Made by a program: the position numbers and the translations under genes
The notes under the pieces: model-generated
Database searches by the model: none
What the model was told of the DNA's origin: nothing
The model's input: only the letters and a program-made list of their open reading frames with translations
Shown here: in pieces, positions 37,427 to 46,457 of the stretch
How the letters are laid out: the number at the start of each line of letters is the position of its first letter
Position numbering within the stretch: the first letter of the stretch is position 1
Assembly (NCBI RefSeq): GCF_002234375.1
Contig: NZ_NMQV01000021.1
Span: 54,077 to 118,076 of the forward strand
DNA length: 64,000 nt
Direction of reading: 5' to 3'
Origin: Pseudomonas fluvialis
GTDB lineage: Bacteria > Pseudomonadota > Gammaproteobacteria > Pseudomonadales > Pseudomonadaceae

Positions 37427-38314
37427 TCAGCGGGCGGGCAGCGCTTGGCTGCTCAGGCGCAGCTGCAGGCTGTGTTGCGCGCCGGGGGCGAGGTGCAGGC
37501 AGTCGTCCCAGACATTCGCGGTTTCGATGCAGAGCATCTGCTGCCAGGCCTGCGCGGGGAACTGGCTGAGTCGCTGGGCCTTGTCCTGCCAGGGGTTCCA
37601 GAGGATCGCCGAGCGTGAGCCCTGGCTTTCCAGGCACAGGCGGCGCTGCCAGAGCGGGTCGTCGAGGTACAGGCAGTCCGGCAGGCCCAGGTAGATACGG
37701 TCGGTTTCCCCGCTGAAGCGCAGCGCACCCTGCTGCTGGCGCAGTTGCCAGTCGTCGAGGGTTTCCAGGTAGTGGCAGTCGTGCAGGCCGCTGACCTGTA
37801 CCTGCTGGATGTCGCTGACCGCAAAGTAGCTGTGCAGGGCCTGGCTGATGGCCAGTGGCTGTGCGCCATGGTTGTGGTTGTGCAGGCGCAGGGTCAGGGC
37901 GTCGTCGAGCTGCAGGTGCAGGCTCAGGCTGGCGGTATGCGCCCAGCCCGGCAACGGCCCGCTCAGCTGCAAGCTCAGGCTAACGCCGCGCTCATCGCAA
38001 GCGCTGTCGAGCAGTTGCCAGTCACGGCTACGCGCCAGGCCGTGAAAGGGCGCACTGCCTTCGACCATGGCCTGTACGTCTGGCGGGTTGCGGCCCAGGT
38101 CGCCGAACCAGGGCCAGCACACCGGCACACCACCGCGCACACTCTGCCCGGCCTGGTAGCTGGCCTGCGGGCTGCACCACAGCAGTGGTGGCTCGCCAGC
38201 ACGCTGGTAGCGGAGGATTTGCGCACCCTGGGCGAGGATGTCCAGTTCGGCGCCGGCATGCTGCAGGCGCCAGCCGGGCAGGTCGCCGAAGCGCCAGGCC
38301 TGCAGGCGAGTCAT
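37427..38314 (-). CDS. D-hexose-6-phosphate mutarotase (YeaD-like)
   Basis: 295 residues from the ATG at 38314. The galactose-mutarotase-like beta sandwich shows the family motif RGGVPVCWPWFGDLG, the likely catalytic His in AISQALHSYFAV and the Glu in CIETANVWDD. It interconverts alpha and beta anomers of glucose 6-phosphate. It begins one base after the thioesterase stop on the same strand, so the two are cotranscribed. Confidence 0.88.
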   Translation of the reverse strand: MTRLQAWRFGDLPGWRLQHAGAELDILAQGAQILRYQRAGEPPLLWCSPQASYQAGQSVRGGVPVCWPWFGDLGRNPPDVQAMVEGSAPFHGLARSRDWQLLDSACDERGVSLSLQLSGPLPGWAHTASLSLHLQLDDALTLRLHNHNHGAQPLAISQALHSYFAVSDIQQVQVSGLHDCHYLETLDDWQLRQQQGALRFSGETDRIYLGLPDCLYLDDPLWQRRLCLESQGSRSAILWNPWQDKAQRLSQFPAQAWQQMLCIETANVWDDCLHLAPGAQHSLQLRLSSQALPAR

Positions 38315-38315
38315 T

Positions 38316-38717
38316 TCAGCGCCGTGGCGGCAGCGGGCGGGTACGGCCGCTGCTGTCGATGGCGACGAATACCAGCATGGCCTCGGTGACCTTGCGCCAT
38401 TCGCTGGAGTGCAGTTCATCGCTCCACACTTCGACGCGCATCTTGATCGAGCTGCGGCCGATCTCCAGGGTCTGGGTATAGAACGACAGCTGGGCGCCCA
38501 CCGCTACCGGTACCAGGAAGGCCATGCGGTCGATGGCCACGGTAGCCACCCGGCCGCCGGCAATGCGACTGGCCATGGCGGTGCCGGCGAGGTCCATTTG
38601 CGAAACCAGCCAGCCGCCGTAGATATCACCGAAACCATTGCTTTCACGGGGCAGGGCGGTCAGTTGCAGGGCCAGGTCACCCTGGGGTGTGGGGTCTTCC
38701 TGTTCGAAGTCGTTCAT
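38316..38717 (-). CDS. Acyl-CoA thioesterase (YciA-like hotdog fold)
   Basis: 133 residues from the ATG at 38717. The hotdog signature NGFGDIYGGWLVSQMDLAG, with the catalytic Asp region, and RSSIKMRVEVWSDE identify the YciA/BACH family, which hydrolyses short and medium acyl-CoA. The frame stays open upstream, but the added residues do not fit the family. Confidence 0.9.
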   Translation of the reverse strand: MNDFEQEDPTPQGDLALQLTALPRESNGFGDIYGGWLVSQMDLAGTAMASRIAGGRVATVAIDRMAFLVPVAVGAQLSFYTQTLEIGRSSIKMRVEVWSDELHSSEWRKVTEAMLVFVAIDSSGRTRPLPPRR

Positions 38718-38827
38718 CAGTACGGCATGCTCACGGCGCGTTGTTGTTATGGGCGCTACCACCGCCTGCCGGCGGCGCGTGGCGAGTATACGCGACCCGT
38801 GGGTCGCACGGCGACCGTGCGTGCGCT

Positions 38828-39346
38828 TCAGGGTTGTTCGACCCAGATCAGCTGTTCGGTGGCGAAGCCGTGCGCGCGGGCCACCGCGACAAAACGCTCG
38901 CGCAGGGCTGGGGATACCTGCGGGGTGCGTGCCAGCAGCCACAGGTAGTCGCGGTTTGGCCCGGCGACGAAGGCGTATCGGTAGTCCTGCTGGTCCAACT
39001 CGAAGATCACGTAGCTGCCGTAGAAGGGCCCGAAGAACGAAACCTTGAGGTAACCCTGGTCGCTGCTTGCGACGAAGTACGCCTTACCCACGGCCTCGCG
39101 CCAGCGGCCGCTGGCCGCGTCATAGCCGCGGTTGACCACCTGCACCTGGCCGTTGGCCTGCAGGCTGTAGTCGGCACTGACCCGGCTCAGGCCGCGCTCG
39201 AACGAGTGGTCGAGCCGCGCCACTTCGTACCACTGGCCGAGGTAGCGTGGCAGCTCGAAGGGCTGCACCGGCTGCATGCCCGCCGGCATGCCCAGGCAGC
39301 CAGTGAGTAACAGGGTGCAGCAGGTGATCAGCAGCAATTGACGCAT
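38828..39346 (-). CDS. blc: Outer-membrane lipocalin lipoprotein Blc
   Basis: 172 residues from the ATG at 39346 with GAGGAA upstream. The signal peptide MRQLLLITCCTLLLTGC is a lipoprotein type with the lipidated Cys17. The lipocalin signature LGQWYEVARLDHSFERG is followed by the barrel and FVAGPNRDYLWLLAR. Blc-type lipocalins bind lysophospholipids or fatty acids in the outer membrane. It diverges from pstS. Confidence 0.93.
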   Translation of the reverse strand: MRQLLLITCCTLLLTGCLGMPAGMQPVQPFELPRYLGQWYEVARLDHSFERGLSRVSADYSLQANGQVQVVNRGYDAASGRWREAVGKAYFVASSDQGYLKVSFFGPFYGSYVIFELDQQDYRYAFVAGPNRDYLWLLARTPQVSPALRERFVAVARAHGFATEQLIWVEQP

Positions 39347-39384
39347 GCTGGCGTTCCTCGTCAGTGGGCGTGTACGGGCTGAGC

Positions 39385-39418
39385 GCGTCACGCAATTGTC
39401 ATAATCGCTTCATAGAGT
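39385..39418 (+). promoter_or_regulatory. Pho box and -10 of pstS
   Basis: GCGTCAC (39385-39391), a 4-base gap and TTGTCAT (39396-39402) match the CTGTCAT direct-repeat Pho box. TAGAGT at 39413-39418 is a -10 ten bases further on, the spacing of PhoB-activated promoters. pstS starts 66 bases downstream. Confidence 0.72.
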
Positions 39419-39483
39419 GTTCACACCGGCTGCCGATACTGGCCAACGAACCAACCAACCCCGATCCGTTCCAGGAGTAAGGC

Positions 39484-40452
39484 ATGAAACTCAAGCGTTT
39501 GATGGCGGCCATGACCTTTGTCGCCGCTGGCGTTAGCGCCGTAAGTGCGGTAGCTGCTGTCGATCCGGCCCTGCCGAGCTACAGCAAGGTCTCTGGTGTG
39601 TCCGGCAACCTGTCCAGCGTCGGTTCCGACTCGCTGGCCAACCTGATGACCCTGTGGGCTGAAGAGTTCAAGAAGAACTACCCCAACGTCAATATCCAGA
39701 TCCAGGCCGCCGGTTCCTCCACTGCGCCGCCCGCGATGACCGAAGGCACTGCCAACATGGGGCCGATGAGCCGCCCGATGAAAGATAGCGAGATCCAGGC
39801 CTTCGAAGAGAAGTATGGCTACAAGCCGACCGCCGTGCCGGTGGCTATCGATGCCCTGGCGGTGTTCGTGCACAAGGACAACCCGATCCAGAGCCTGTCG
39901 ATCGAGCAGGTCGATGCGATCTTCTCCAGCACCCGCCTGTGCGGTGGCGAGAAGGACATCACGACCTGGGGCGATGTTGGCCTGACCGGTGAGTGGGCGG
40001 CCAAGCCGTTGCAGCTGTTCGGCCGTAACTCGGTATCCGGCACCTACGGTTACTTCAAGGAAGAAGCCCTGTGCAAGGGTGACTTCAAGGCCAACGTCAA
40101 CGAGCAGCCGGGTTCGGCCTCGGTGGTGCAGTCGATTTCCAGCACCCTGAATGCCATCGGCTACTCGGGCATCGGTTACCGGACCTCCAGCGTGCGTGCC
40201 GTGCCGCTGTCCAAGAAAGGTGGCGAGGCCTTTGAGGCCAACGAGCAAAATGCTCTGGCCGGCAAGTTCCCGCTGTCGCGTTTCTTCTATGTGTATGTCA
40301 ACAAGGCGCCGAACAAGCCGCTGAGCCCGCTGGATGCCGAGTTCATCAAGCTGATGCTGTCCAAGCAGGGCCAGGAAGTGGTGATGAAGGACGGTTACAT
40401 TCCGCTGCCTTCCAAAGTGGCTGAGAAAACCCTGAAAGAACTGGGCCTGTAA
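39484..40452 (+). CDS. pstS: Phosphate-binding periplasmic protein PstS
   Basis: 322 residues. The signal peptide [20 protein letters not shown] is followed by phosphate-binding loops [18 protein letters not shown] with NMGPMSRPM, and [14 protein letters not shown]. This is the larger Pseudomonas form of PstS rather than the E. coli type. It captures phosphate for PstC-PstA-PstB. A Pho box lies upstream and a double hairpin downstream, so pstS can be expressed on its own at high level. Confidence 0.96.
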   Translation: MKLKRLMAAMTFVAAGVSAVSAVAAVDPALPSYSKVSGVSGNLSSVGSDSLANLMTLWAEEFKKNYPNVNIQIQAAGSSTAPPAMTEGTANMGPMSRPMKDSEIQAFEEKYGYKPTAVPVAIDALAVFVHKDNPIQSLSIEQVDAIFSSTRLCGGEKDITTWGDVGLTGEWAAKPLQLFGRNSVSGTYGYFKEEALCKGDFKANVNEQPGSASVVQSISSTLNAIGYSGIGYRTSSVRAVPLSKKGGEAFEANEQNALAGKFPLSRFFYVYVNKAPNKPLSPLDAEFIKLMLSKQGQEVVMKDGYIPLPSKVAEKTLKELGL

Positions 40453-40479
40453 GGGCGCAGGCGGCACGGAGGCCGCGTC

Positions 40480-40508
40480 GGGCTGGCCCGACTTTTGTCG
40501 GGCAGCCC
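40480..40508 (+). terminator. First hairpin after pstS
   Basis: GGGCTG plus CCCGAC pairs with GTCGGG plus CAGCCC around a TTTT loop, with one bulged G: a 12-bp stem 27 bases after pstS. It sits directly before the stronger terminator at 40521. Confidence 0.55.
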
Positions 40509-40520
40509 TTCCGATTGGCG

Positions 40521-40552
40521 ACAAAGCCCATCCGCTTGCGGGTGGGCTTTGT
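40521..40552 (+). terminator. Strong terminator between pstS and pstC
   Basis: ACAAAGCCCATCCGC pairs with GCGGGTGGGCTTTGT (one G-U pair) around a 2-base loop, giving a 15-bp stem followed by T-rich sequence. It can end pstS transcription in one direction and shields the pstC promoter. Confidence 0.8.
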
Positions 40553-40564
40553 TGTGTCAGCGAG

Positions 40565-40598
40565 CTGTCACGTTTCTGTCATACAAGCTCGCTAGATT
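40565..40598 (+). promoter_or_regulatory. Pho box and -10 of pstC-pstA-pstB-phoU
   Basis: CTGTCAC-GTTT-CTGTCAT (40565-40582) is an almost perfect Pho box. TAGATT at 40593-40598 lies ten bases beyond as the -10. The pstC start is 56 bases downstream. This gives the transporter genes their own PhoB-dependent promoter, separate from pstS. Confidence 0.88.
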
Positions 40599-40654
40599 GG
40601 CAATCCTGAGCAGCCGTGTGCGCTGCATCTGTAGGTAGCGCAGAGACCTTCCGC

Positions 40655-42940
40655 ATGAATGACCTGGCAAAAGATCGCCTGCCCAGCCCGGGCAACCCCC
40701 TGGGACTGGACTTCAATACGCCGGCGCTGCAGCGCAAGCGCCGCCTGCGTGCGCTCAAGGACCGCCTGGCACGCTGGTACGTGTCCATCGGTGGCCTGGC
40801 GGTGTTGGCCGCCATCACCCTGATCTTCTTCTACCTGGCGCATGTGGTGTTGCCGCTGTTCCAGGGCGCCGAGTTGCAGGCGCGCGATGCGCAGCAGCCG
40901 GCCTGGCTGGCGGAGGCAGACAAGCCACTGTTGCTGGCCATGGAGGAGCAAAACCAGGTGGCCATGCGTCTGGCCGCGGATGGTCGGGTGCAGTTTTTCC
41001 AGGTGAAGACCGGCGAAGCGCTGCAGGCCCTTGACCTGCCGTTGCCGCAGGGTGTGGCCATTCGTACGCTGGCCGAGGACCAGCCGGGTAGCCGCCGCGT
41101 GGCGCTCGGCCTGGACAATGGTCAGGTGCTGGTACTGCAGCACAACTACAAGGTCAGCTACCCGGACAATGTGCGAACCATTGCGCCGATCATCGAATAC
41201 CCCTTCGGTGACACGCCGATCAGCCTGGACCCGCAAGGCCGGCCGATCGAGCACCTGGCGATCAACCTGAACAGTGGCACCCTGCTGCTGGCCGGCGCCA
41301 CCGGGCGCGAATTGCACGTGCTGAGTTCCTCCCGCGAAGAGAACCTGTTCACCGGCGAAGTCAGCCTGGAGCAGCAGCGTATCGAGTTGCCGGCGGTATC
41401 CGAGGAAGTCCACGGGCTGTTGCTGGATCCGCGTCAGCTGTGGCTGTACGCCCGCAACGGGCGGGCCATGGTGGATGTCTTCGATCTGCGCAAGGCCAAC
41501 CTGAACGGTCGCTATGAGCTGCTCAAGGATGCCGACAACCGCATCACCACGGCCACCAGCCTGTTGGGTGGCATTTCCATCCTGTTTGGTGATGCCAAGG
41601 GTGGCATCCAGCAGTGGTTCATGGTGCGTGGTAATGAAGGTAGCCCGAGCTTCCAGAAGGTGCGCAGCTTCCAACTGGACAACGCGCCGGTGCTGCAGAT
41701 TCTCCCGGAAGAGCGCCGCAAGGGCTTTATTGCGGTGGATGCCGCAGGCACGCTGGGTATCTTCCACAGTACCGCACAGCGCACCCTGCTCAAGCAGTCG
41801 GTAGCCGACAGTGCCACGCTGGCTGCGCTGTCGCCGCGCGCCAGCCGGGTCCTGCTGGAGCATGCCGGCGGCTTGCAGAGTTTCCTCATCGACAACCCGC
41901 ATCCGGAAGTGTCGTGGAGCGCGCTGTGGGGCAAGGTCTGGTACGAAAGCTACCAGGAGCCTGATTATGTCTGGCAGTCCACCTCGGCGAATACCGACTT
42001 CGAGCCCAAGCTGAGCCTCTCGCCGCTGGCGTTCGGCACCCTCAAGGCGGCTTTCTACGCCATGCTCCTGGCGGCGCCACTGGCGATTGCCGCAGCCATC
42101 TATACCGCCTACTTCATGGCGCCGCGCATGCGTACCAAGGTCAAGCCGGTGATCGAGCTGATGGAGGCGCTGCCCACGGTGATCCTCGGTTTCTTCGCTG
42201 GCCTGTTCCTCGCGCCGTTTTTGGAGAACCACCTGCCGGGCATCTTCAGCCTGCTGCTGTTGACGCCGATCGGCATCCTGCTGTTCGGCTTTGCCTGGAC
42301 CAAGCTGCCGGCCAGCTTGCGCCATCGTGTGCCGGAGGGTTGGGAAGCCGCCCTGTTGATCCCGGTCATCCTGCTGGTGGGCTGGTTGTCGCTGGGCCTG
42401 AGCGGGCACCTGGAAAACCTGCTGTTCGACGGCAACATGCGCCAGTGGCTGACCAATGACCTAGGCATTCCCTTCGATCAGCGCAACGCCCTGGTGGTTG
42501 GCCTGGCCATGGGCTTCGCGGTGATTCCGAACATCTATTCGATCGCCGAGGACGCAGTGTTCAGTGTGCCGAAAAGCCTGACCTTCGGCTCCCTGGCCCT
42601 GGGCGCCACGCCCTGGCAGACCCTGACCCGCGTGGTGATCCTCACCGCCAGCCCGGGCATTTTCTCCGCGCTGATGATCGGTATGGGGCGCGCGGTGGGC
42701 GAAACCATGATCGTGCTGATGGCTACCGGCAATACGCCGATCATGGATATCAACATCTTCGAGGGCATGCGCACCCTGGCGGCCAACGTGGCGGTGGAAA
42801 TGCCCGAGTCGGAGGTCGGTGGAACCCACTACCGGGTGCTGTTCCTCGCGGCGCTGGTGCTGCTGCTGTTCACCTTCGTGATGAACACCCTGGCCGAGCT
42901 GATCCGCCAGCGCCTGCGCACCAAGTATTCGTCGCTCTAA
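40655..42940 (+). CDS. pstC: Phosphate ABC transporter permease PstC with large periplasmic insert
   Basis: 761 residues from the ATG at 40655, more than twice E. coli PstC (319). The first membrane helix (about 43-66) is followed by a soluble insert of about 390 residues, rich in short beta-strand pieces (VALGLDNGQVLVLQ, LLLAGATGRELHVLSS) that look like beta-propeller repeats. The permease core resumes near 463 with FGTLKAAFYAMLLAAPLAIA and the coupling loop FGSLALGATPWQTLTRV. The long form occurs in other Pseudomonas. The insert faces the periplasm, next to PstS. Confidence 0.92.
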   Translation: MNDLAKDRLPSPGNPLGLDFNTPALQRKRRLRALKDRLARWYVSIGGLAVLAAITLIFFYLAHVVLPLFQGAELQARDAQQPAWLAEADKPLLLAMEEQNQVAMRLAADGRVQFFQVKTGEALQALDLPLPQGVAIRTLAEDQPGSRRVALGLDNGQVLVLQHNYKVSYPDNVRTIAPIIEYPFGDTPISLDPQGRPIEHLAINLNSGTLLLAGATGRELHVLSSSREENLFTGEVSLEQQRIELPAVSEEVHGLLLDPRQLWLYARNGRAMVDVFDLRKANLNGRYELLKDADNRITTATSLLGGISILFGDAKGGIQQWFMVRGNEGSPSFQKVRSFQLDNAPVLQILPEERRKGFIAVDAAGTLGIFHSTAQRTLLKQSVADSATLAALSPRASRVLLEHAGGLQSFLIDNPHPEVSWSALWGKVWYESYQEPDYVWQSTSANTDFEPKLSLSPLAFGTLKAAFYAMLLAAPLAIAAAIYTAYFMAPRMRTKVKPVIELMEALPTVILGFFAGLFLAPFLENHLPGIFSLLLLTPIGILLFGFAWTKLPASLRHRVPEGWEAALLIPVILLVGWLSLGLSGHLENLLFDGNMRQWLTNDLGIPFDQRNALVVGLAMGFAVIPNIYSIAEDAVFSVPKSLTFGSLALGATPWQTLTRVVILTASPGIFSALMIGMGRAVGETMIVLMATGNTPIMDINIFEGMRTLAANVAVEMPESEVGGTHYRVLFLAALVLLLFTFVMNTLAELIRQRLRTKYSSL

Positions 42941-42955
42941 GGTTTTGGAAGGTAT

Positions 42956-44632
42956 ATGTCCGTGAAACAGAACAACCTGAAATCCTGGTACAAGAGCGGC
43001 GCGCCGGGCGTGTGGATGAGCGGCGGCGCCGTGGCGATTGCCATCATCATGACCCTCGGCCTGCTGGCGGTGATCGCCACCCGTGGCCTGGGCCATTTTT
43101 GGCCGGCCGATGTGCTGGAGGCTGACTACCAGGTGCCGGGCGAAGCGCCCCGGGTACTGGCTGGCGAAGTGGTACAGGTCGAAGAAGTGCCGCGTGCACG
43201 GCTGGCCGCGGCAGGCCTGCCGGTGGCCGCCGAGGGTGGCGAATTCATGACCCGCGAGCTGTTCAAGGTAGGTAACCGTGAACTACTCGGTGCCGACTTC
43301 AGTTGGATCGTCGGCGAATGGTTGAGTAACCCGCGCACCCCGGAAGACATGATGGTGGTCGAGCGTCGCGAGTGGGGCAACCTGTACGGCTACCTGTTGC
43401 GTGTCGAGGAGCAGGGTCGCCTGGTGGCCGAGGGCGCCGATGCCTGGCCGGTGTTGCAGCAGCGTATCGCGCGGGTCGAACAGCTACACGGACAGCTGGC
43501 GCGCCTGGAGAAGAAGGAAGTCGGGCGGATCAACCACGGCCTGGAGCGCCTGCGCCTGGAAGCCCGCAAGCTGGAGCTGCAGGGTCAGCTGGATGCCGCC
43601 GCCCAGGCCGCACTGGATGCCCGGCGTGCCGAACTGGACGCCGAGTACAAGGTGCTGGAAGGGCAGATCGTCGAGCTGTACCAGCAGTTCAACCGTGACA
43701 GCATGGTGGTGCGGGTCAGTGATGGCCGGGAAACCCGCATTGAGCTGGGCAAGGTGGTGCGTGCCTACCGACCCAATGCCATGGGACCGCTGGACAAGCT
43801 GGGCTTCTATGGCCTCAAGCTGTGGGAGTTCGTCAGTGACGAGCCGCGCGAGGCCAACACCGAGGGCGGTATCTTCCCGGCCATTTTCGGTACCGTGCTG
43901 ATGGTGATGATCATGGCGGTGATCGTTACCCCGTTCGGCGTGATCGCCGCGGTCTACCTGCGCGAATACGCCAAGCAGGGGCCGTTGACCCGGGTGATCC
44001 GCATCGCGGTGAACAACCTGGCCGGCGTGCCGTCGATCGTCTACGGCGTATTCGGCCTGGGCTTCTTCGTCTACGTGCTGGGCGGCTCCATCGACCAGCT
44101 GTTCTTCCCCGAGTCGGCCCCAGCACCGACCTTTGGTACGCCGGGCCTGATGTGGGCTTCGCTGACCCTGGCCATCCTCACCCTGCCGGTGGTCATCGTG
44201 GCCACCGAGGAAGGTCTGGCGCGTATTCCGCGTGCGGTGCGCGAAGGCTCGCTGGCCCTCGGCGCGACCAAGGCCGAGACACTGTGGAAGGTGGTGATCC
44301 CCATGGCCAGCCCGGCGATGATGACCGGTCTGATCCTCGCCGTGGCGCGAGCCGCCGGCGAAGTGGCGCCGCTGATGCTGGTGGGTGTGGTCAAGCTGGC
44401 GCCCAATCTACCGCTGAATGGCAACTACCCGTACCTGCACCTTGACCAGAAGATCATGCACCTGGGCTTCCATATCTATGATGTCGGCTTCCAGAGTCCC
44501 AATGTCGAAGCGGCGCGGCCACTGGTCTACGCCACCGCACTGCTGCTGGTGCTGGTGATCGCCCTGCTCAACTTTGCTGCGGTGTATATCCGCAATCACC
44601 TGCGCGAGAAATACAAGGCGCTGGATCATTAA
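42956..44632 (+). CDS. pstA: Phosphate ABC transporter permease PstA with large periplasmic insert
   Basis: 558 residues, about twice E. coli PstA. One membrane helix near 23-43 is followed by a periplasmic insert of some 250 residues that contains a long charged coiled coil (VEQLHGQLARLEKKEVGRIN onward). The permease core begins near 305 (IFPAIFGTVLMVMIMAVIVT) with the coupling loop GSLALGATKAETLWKVVIP. It lies 15 bases after pstC and the two enlarged permeases probably pair through their inserts. Confidence 0.93.
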   Translation: MSVKQNNLKSWYKSGAPGVWMSGGAVAIAIIMTLGLLAVIATRGLGHFWPADVLEADYQVPGEAPRVLAGEVVQVEEVPRARLAAAGLPVAAEGGEFMTRELFKVGNRELLGADFSWIVGEWLSNPRTPEDMMVVERREWGNLYGYLLRVEEQGRLVAEGADAWPVLQQRIARVEQLHGQLARLEKKEVGRINHGLERLRLEARKLELQGQLDAAAQAALDARRAELDAEYKVLEGQIVELYQQFNRDSMVVRVSDGRETRIELGKVVRAYRPNAMGPLDKLGFYGLKLWEFVSDEPREANTEGGIFPAIFGTVLMVMIMAVIVTPFGVIAAVYLREYAKQGPLTRVIRIAVNNLAGVPSIVYGVFGLGFFVYVLGGSIDQLFFPESAPAPTFGTPGLMWASLTLAILTLPVVIVATEEGLARIPRAVREGSLALGATKAETLWKVVIPMASPAMMTGLILAVARAAGEVAPLMLVGVVKLAPNLPLNGNYPYLHLDQKIMHLGFHIYDVGFQSPNVEAARPLVYATALLLVLVIALLNFAAVYIRNHLREKYKALDH

Positions 44633-44650
44633 CACCCGATAAAAGCGCTT

Positions 44651-44697
44651 GAGGCTGCATGCTGGACGATTTTGTCCAGCCTCTGGCCTGAAGCCTC
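44651..44697 (+). repeat. Intergenic hairpin between pstA and pstB
   Basis: An inner stem GCTGGAC/GTCCAGC (44661-44667, 44674-44680) and an outer GAGGCT/AGCCTC (44651-44656, 44692-44697). The downstream half resembles the pstB-phoU spacer: both contain GTCCAGCCT, a CAGCGG-type word and CGGAG before the next gene. It may set RNA stability within the operon. Confidence 0.6.
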
Positions 44698-44718
44698 CAG
44701 CGGATCACGGAGAATTTT

Positions 44719-45552
44719 ATGCAACATGACACCCATACCCACGGCATCGACATGGCGGCCCTCGGTCGCAGCAAGCAGGGCCTGAGCCTGGCGGACGAGA
44801 CCACGGCGATCGAAGTGCCGGGCCTTAACCTGTACTACGGCGACAAGCAGGCGCTGTTCGATGTCCAGCTGAATATTCCCAAGCAGCGGGTGACCGCTTT
44901 CATCGGCCCGTCCGGCTGCGGCAAGTCGACCCTGCTGCGTACCTTCAACCGCATGAACGACCTGGTCGATGGTTGCCGCGTGGAAGGTGCGATCAACATC
45001 GATGGTCGGGATATCTACCGCAAGGGCGAGGACGTCGCCGAGCTGCGCCGCCGCGTGGGCATGGTGTTCCAGAAGCCCAATCCGTTCCCCAAGAGCATCT
45101 ACGAGAACGTGGTCTATGGCCTGCGTATCCAGGGCATCAAGCAGAAGCGCGTGCTCGACGAGGCGGTGGAGTGGGCACTGAAGAGCGCGGCGCTGTGGGA
45201 CGAAGTGAAGGACCGCCTGCATGACTCGGCCCTCGGCCTGTCCGGTGGCCAGCAGCAGCGTCTGGTGATCGCGCGTACCGTGGCGGTGCAGCCGGAAGTG
45301 TTGCTGCTCGACGAACCCTGCTCGGCGCTGGACCCGATCTCCACCCTCAAGGTGGAAGAGCTGATCTACGAGCTGAAGAGCAAGTACACCATCGTCATCG
45401 TTACCCACAACATGCAGCAGGCCGCGCGGGTTTCCGACTACACCGCCTTCATGTACATGGGCAAACTGATCGAATTTGGCGACACCGACACGTTGTTCAC
45501 CAACCCGGCGAAGAAGCAGACCGAGGACTACATTACCGGTCGTTACGGCTAA
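44719..45552 (+). CDS. pstB: Phosphate ABC transporter ATP-binding protein PstB
   Basis: 277 residues. Walker [21 protein letters not shown]-loop [11 protein letters not shown], signature [16 protein letters not shown], Walker [17 protein letters not shown] and switch VTHNMQQA are intact. A Pseudomonas-type N-terminal extension with several His residues ([19 protein letters not shown]) precedes the fold. It drives phosphate import and signals phosphate status to PhoR through PhoU. Confidence 0.97.
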   Translation: MQHDTHTHGIDMAALGRSKQGLSLADETTAIEVPGLNLYYGDKQALFDVQLNIPKQRVTAFIGPSGCGKSTLLRTFNRMNDLVDGCRVEGAINIDGRDIYRKGEDVAELRRRVGMVFQKPNPFPKSIYENVVYGLRIQGIKQKRVLDEAVEWALKSAALWDEVKDRLHDSALGLSGGQQQRLVIARTVAVQPEVLLLDEPCSALDPISTLKVEELIYELKSKYTIVIVTHNMQQAARVSDYTAFMYMGKLIEFGDTDTLFTNPAKKQTEDYITGRYG

Positions 45553-45576
45553 ACAGCGGAAAAGACGATTGACAGT

Positions 45577-45631
45577 GCTGGAGGCTGAAGGCTGAACGAG
45601 CGGCCTTTTCGTCCAGCCTTCAGCCTTCAGC
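45577..45631 (+). repeat. Long hairpin between pstB and phoU
   Basis: GCTGGAGGCTGAAGGCTG (45577-45594) pairs with CAGCCTTCAGCCTTCAGC (45614-45631) with a single G-U pair: an 18-bp stem around a 19-base loop. The arms are themselves made of a repeated CAGCCTT unit. It sits in an operon where full termination would cut off phoU, so attenuation or RNA protection is more likely than a simple terminator. Confidence 0.75.
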
Positions 45632-45650
45632 GGTTTTTCGGAGCTTTTAC

Positions 45651-46367
45651 ATGATCAACAAAGACAACCTCACGCAACACATCTCCGCCCAGTTCAACGC
45701 CGAGCTGGAAGAGGTACGCAGCCACCTGCTGGCCATGGGCGGGCTGGTGGAAAAACAGGTGAATGACGCGGTGACCTCGCTGATCGAGGCTGACTCCGGC
45801 CTGGCCCAGCAGGTGCGCGAAATCGACCAGCAGATTAACCAGATGGAATCGTCGATTGACGAGGAATGCGTGCGCATTCTGGCCCGTCGCCAGCCGGCCG
45901 CCTCCGACCTGCGGCTGATCATCAGCATCTCCAAGTCGGTGATCGATATCGAGCGCATCGGTGATGAAGCCACCAAGATCGCCAAGCGCGCCATCCAGTT
46001 GTGCGAGGAAGGCGAGGCCCCCAAAGGCTATGTCGAAGTGCGGCATATCGGTGACCAGGTGCGCAAGATGGTTCGTGAGGCACTGGATGCCTTTGCCCGC
46101 TTCGATGCCGACCTGGCCCTGTCGGTGGCGCAATACGACAAGCAGATCGACCGCGAGTACAAGAGTGCGCTGCGTGAGCTGGTCACCTACATGATGGAAG
46201 ACCCGCGCTCGATCTCCCGTGTGCTCAGTGTGATCTGGGCGCTGCGTTCGCTGGAGCGTATCGGCGACCATGCGCGCAATATCGCCGAGCTGGTGATCTA
46301 CCTGGTACGCGGCACCGATGTGCGGCACAGCGGCCTGGCACGCCGCGGCAGCGACGCGGCTGAGTAA
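45651..46367 (+). CDS. phoU: Phosphate signalling protein PhoU
   Basis: 238 residues with two repeats of a three-helix bundle; the metal-binding motifs are ERIGDEATKIAK (about 101-112) and ERIGDHARNIAE (about 203-214). PhoU links the Pst transporter to the PhoR kinase and prevents Pho activation when phosphate is ample. It is the last pst-operon gene and is followed by a hairpin. Confidence 0.97.
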   Translation: MINKDNLTQHISAQFNAELEEVRSHLLAMGGLVEKQVNDAVTSLIEADSGLAQQVREIDQQINQMESSIDEECVRILARRQPAASDLRLIISISKSVIDIERIGDEATKIAKRAIQLCEEGEAPKGYVEVRHIGDQVRKMVREALDAFARFDADLALSVAQYDKQIDREYKSALRELVTYMMEDPRSISRVLSVIWALRSLERIGDHARNIAELVIYLVRGTDVRHSGLARRGSDAAE

Positions 46368-46370
46368 TCG

Positions 46371-46394
46371 GTGCGCCCGGCAGACTGGGCGCAC
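46371..46394 (+). terminator. Hairpin after phoU
   Basis: GTGCGCCC and GGGCGCAC form a perfect 8-bp stem with an 8-base loop, three bases after the phoU stop. Probable end of the pst operon; no U run is visible. Confidence 0.5.
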
Positions 46395-46457
46395 GACAAT
46401 TTGCCCAAGCGGGGCGTGGGCCGGCTATGCTTAGAGGCATTCTGCAAGGAGTGATCG

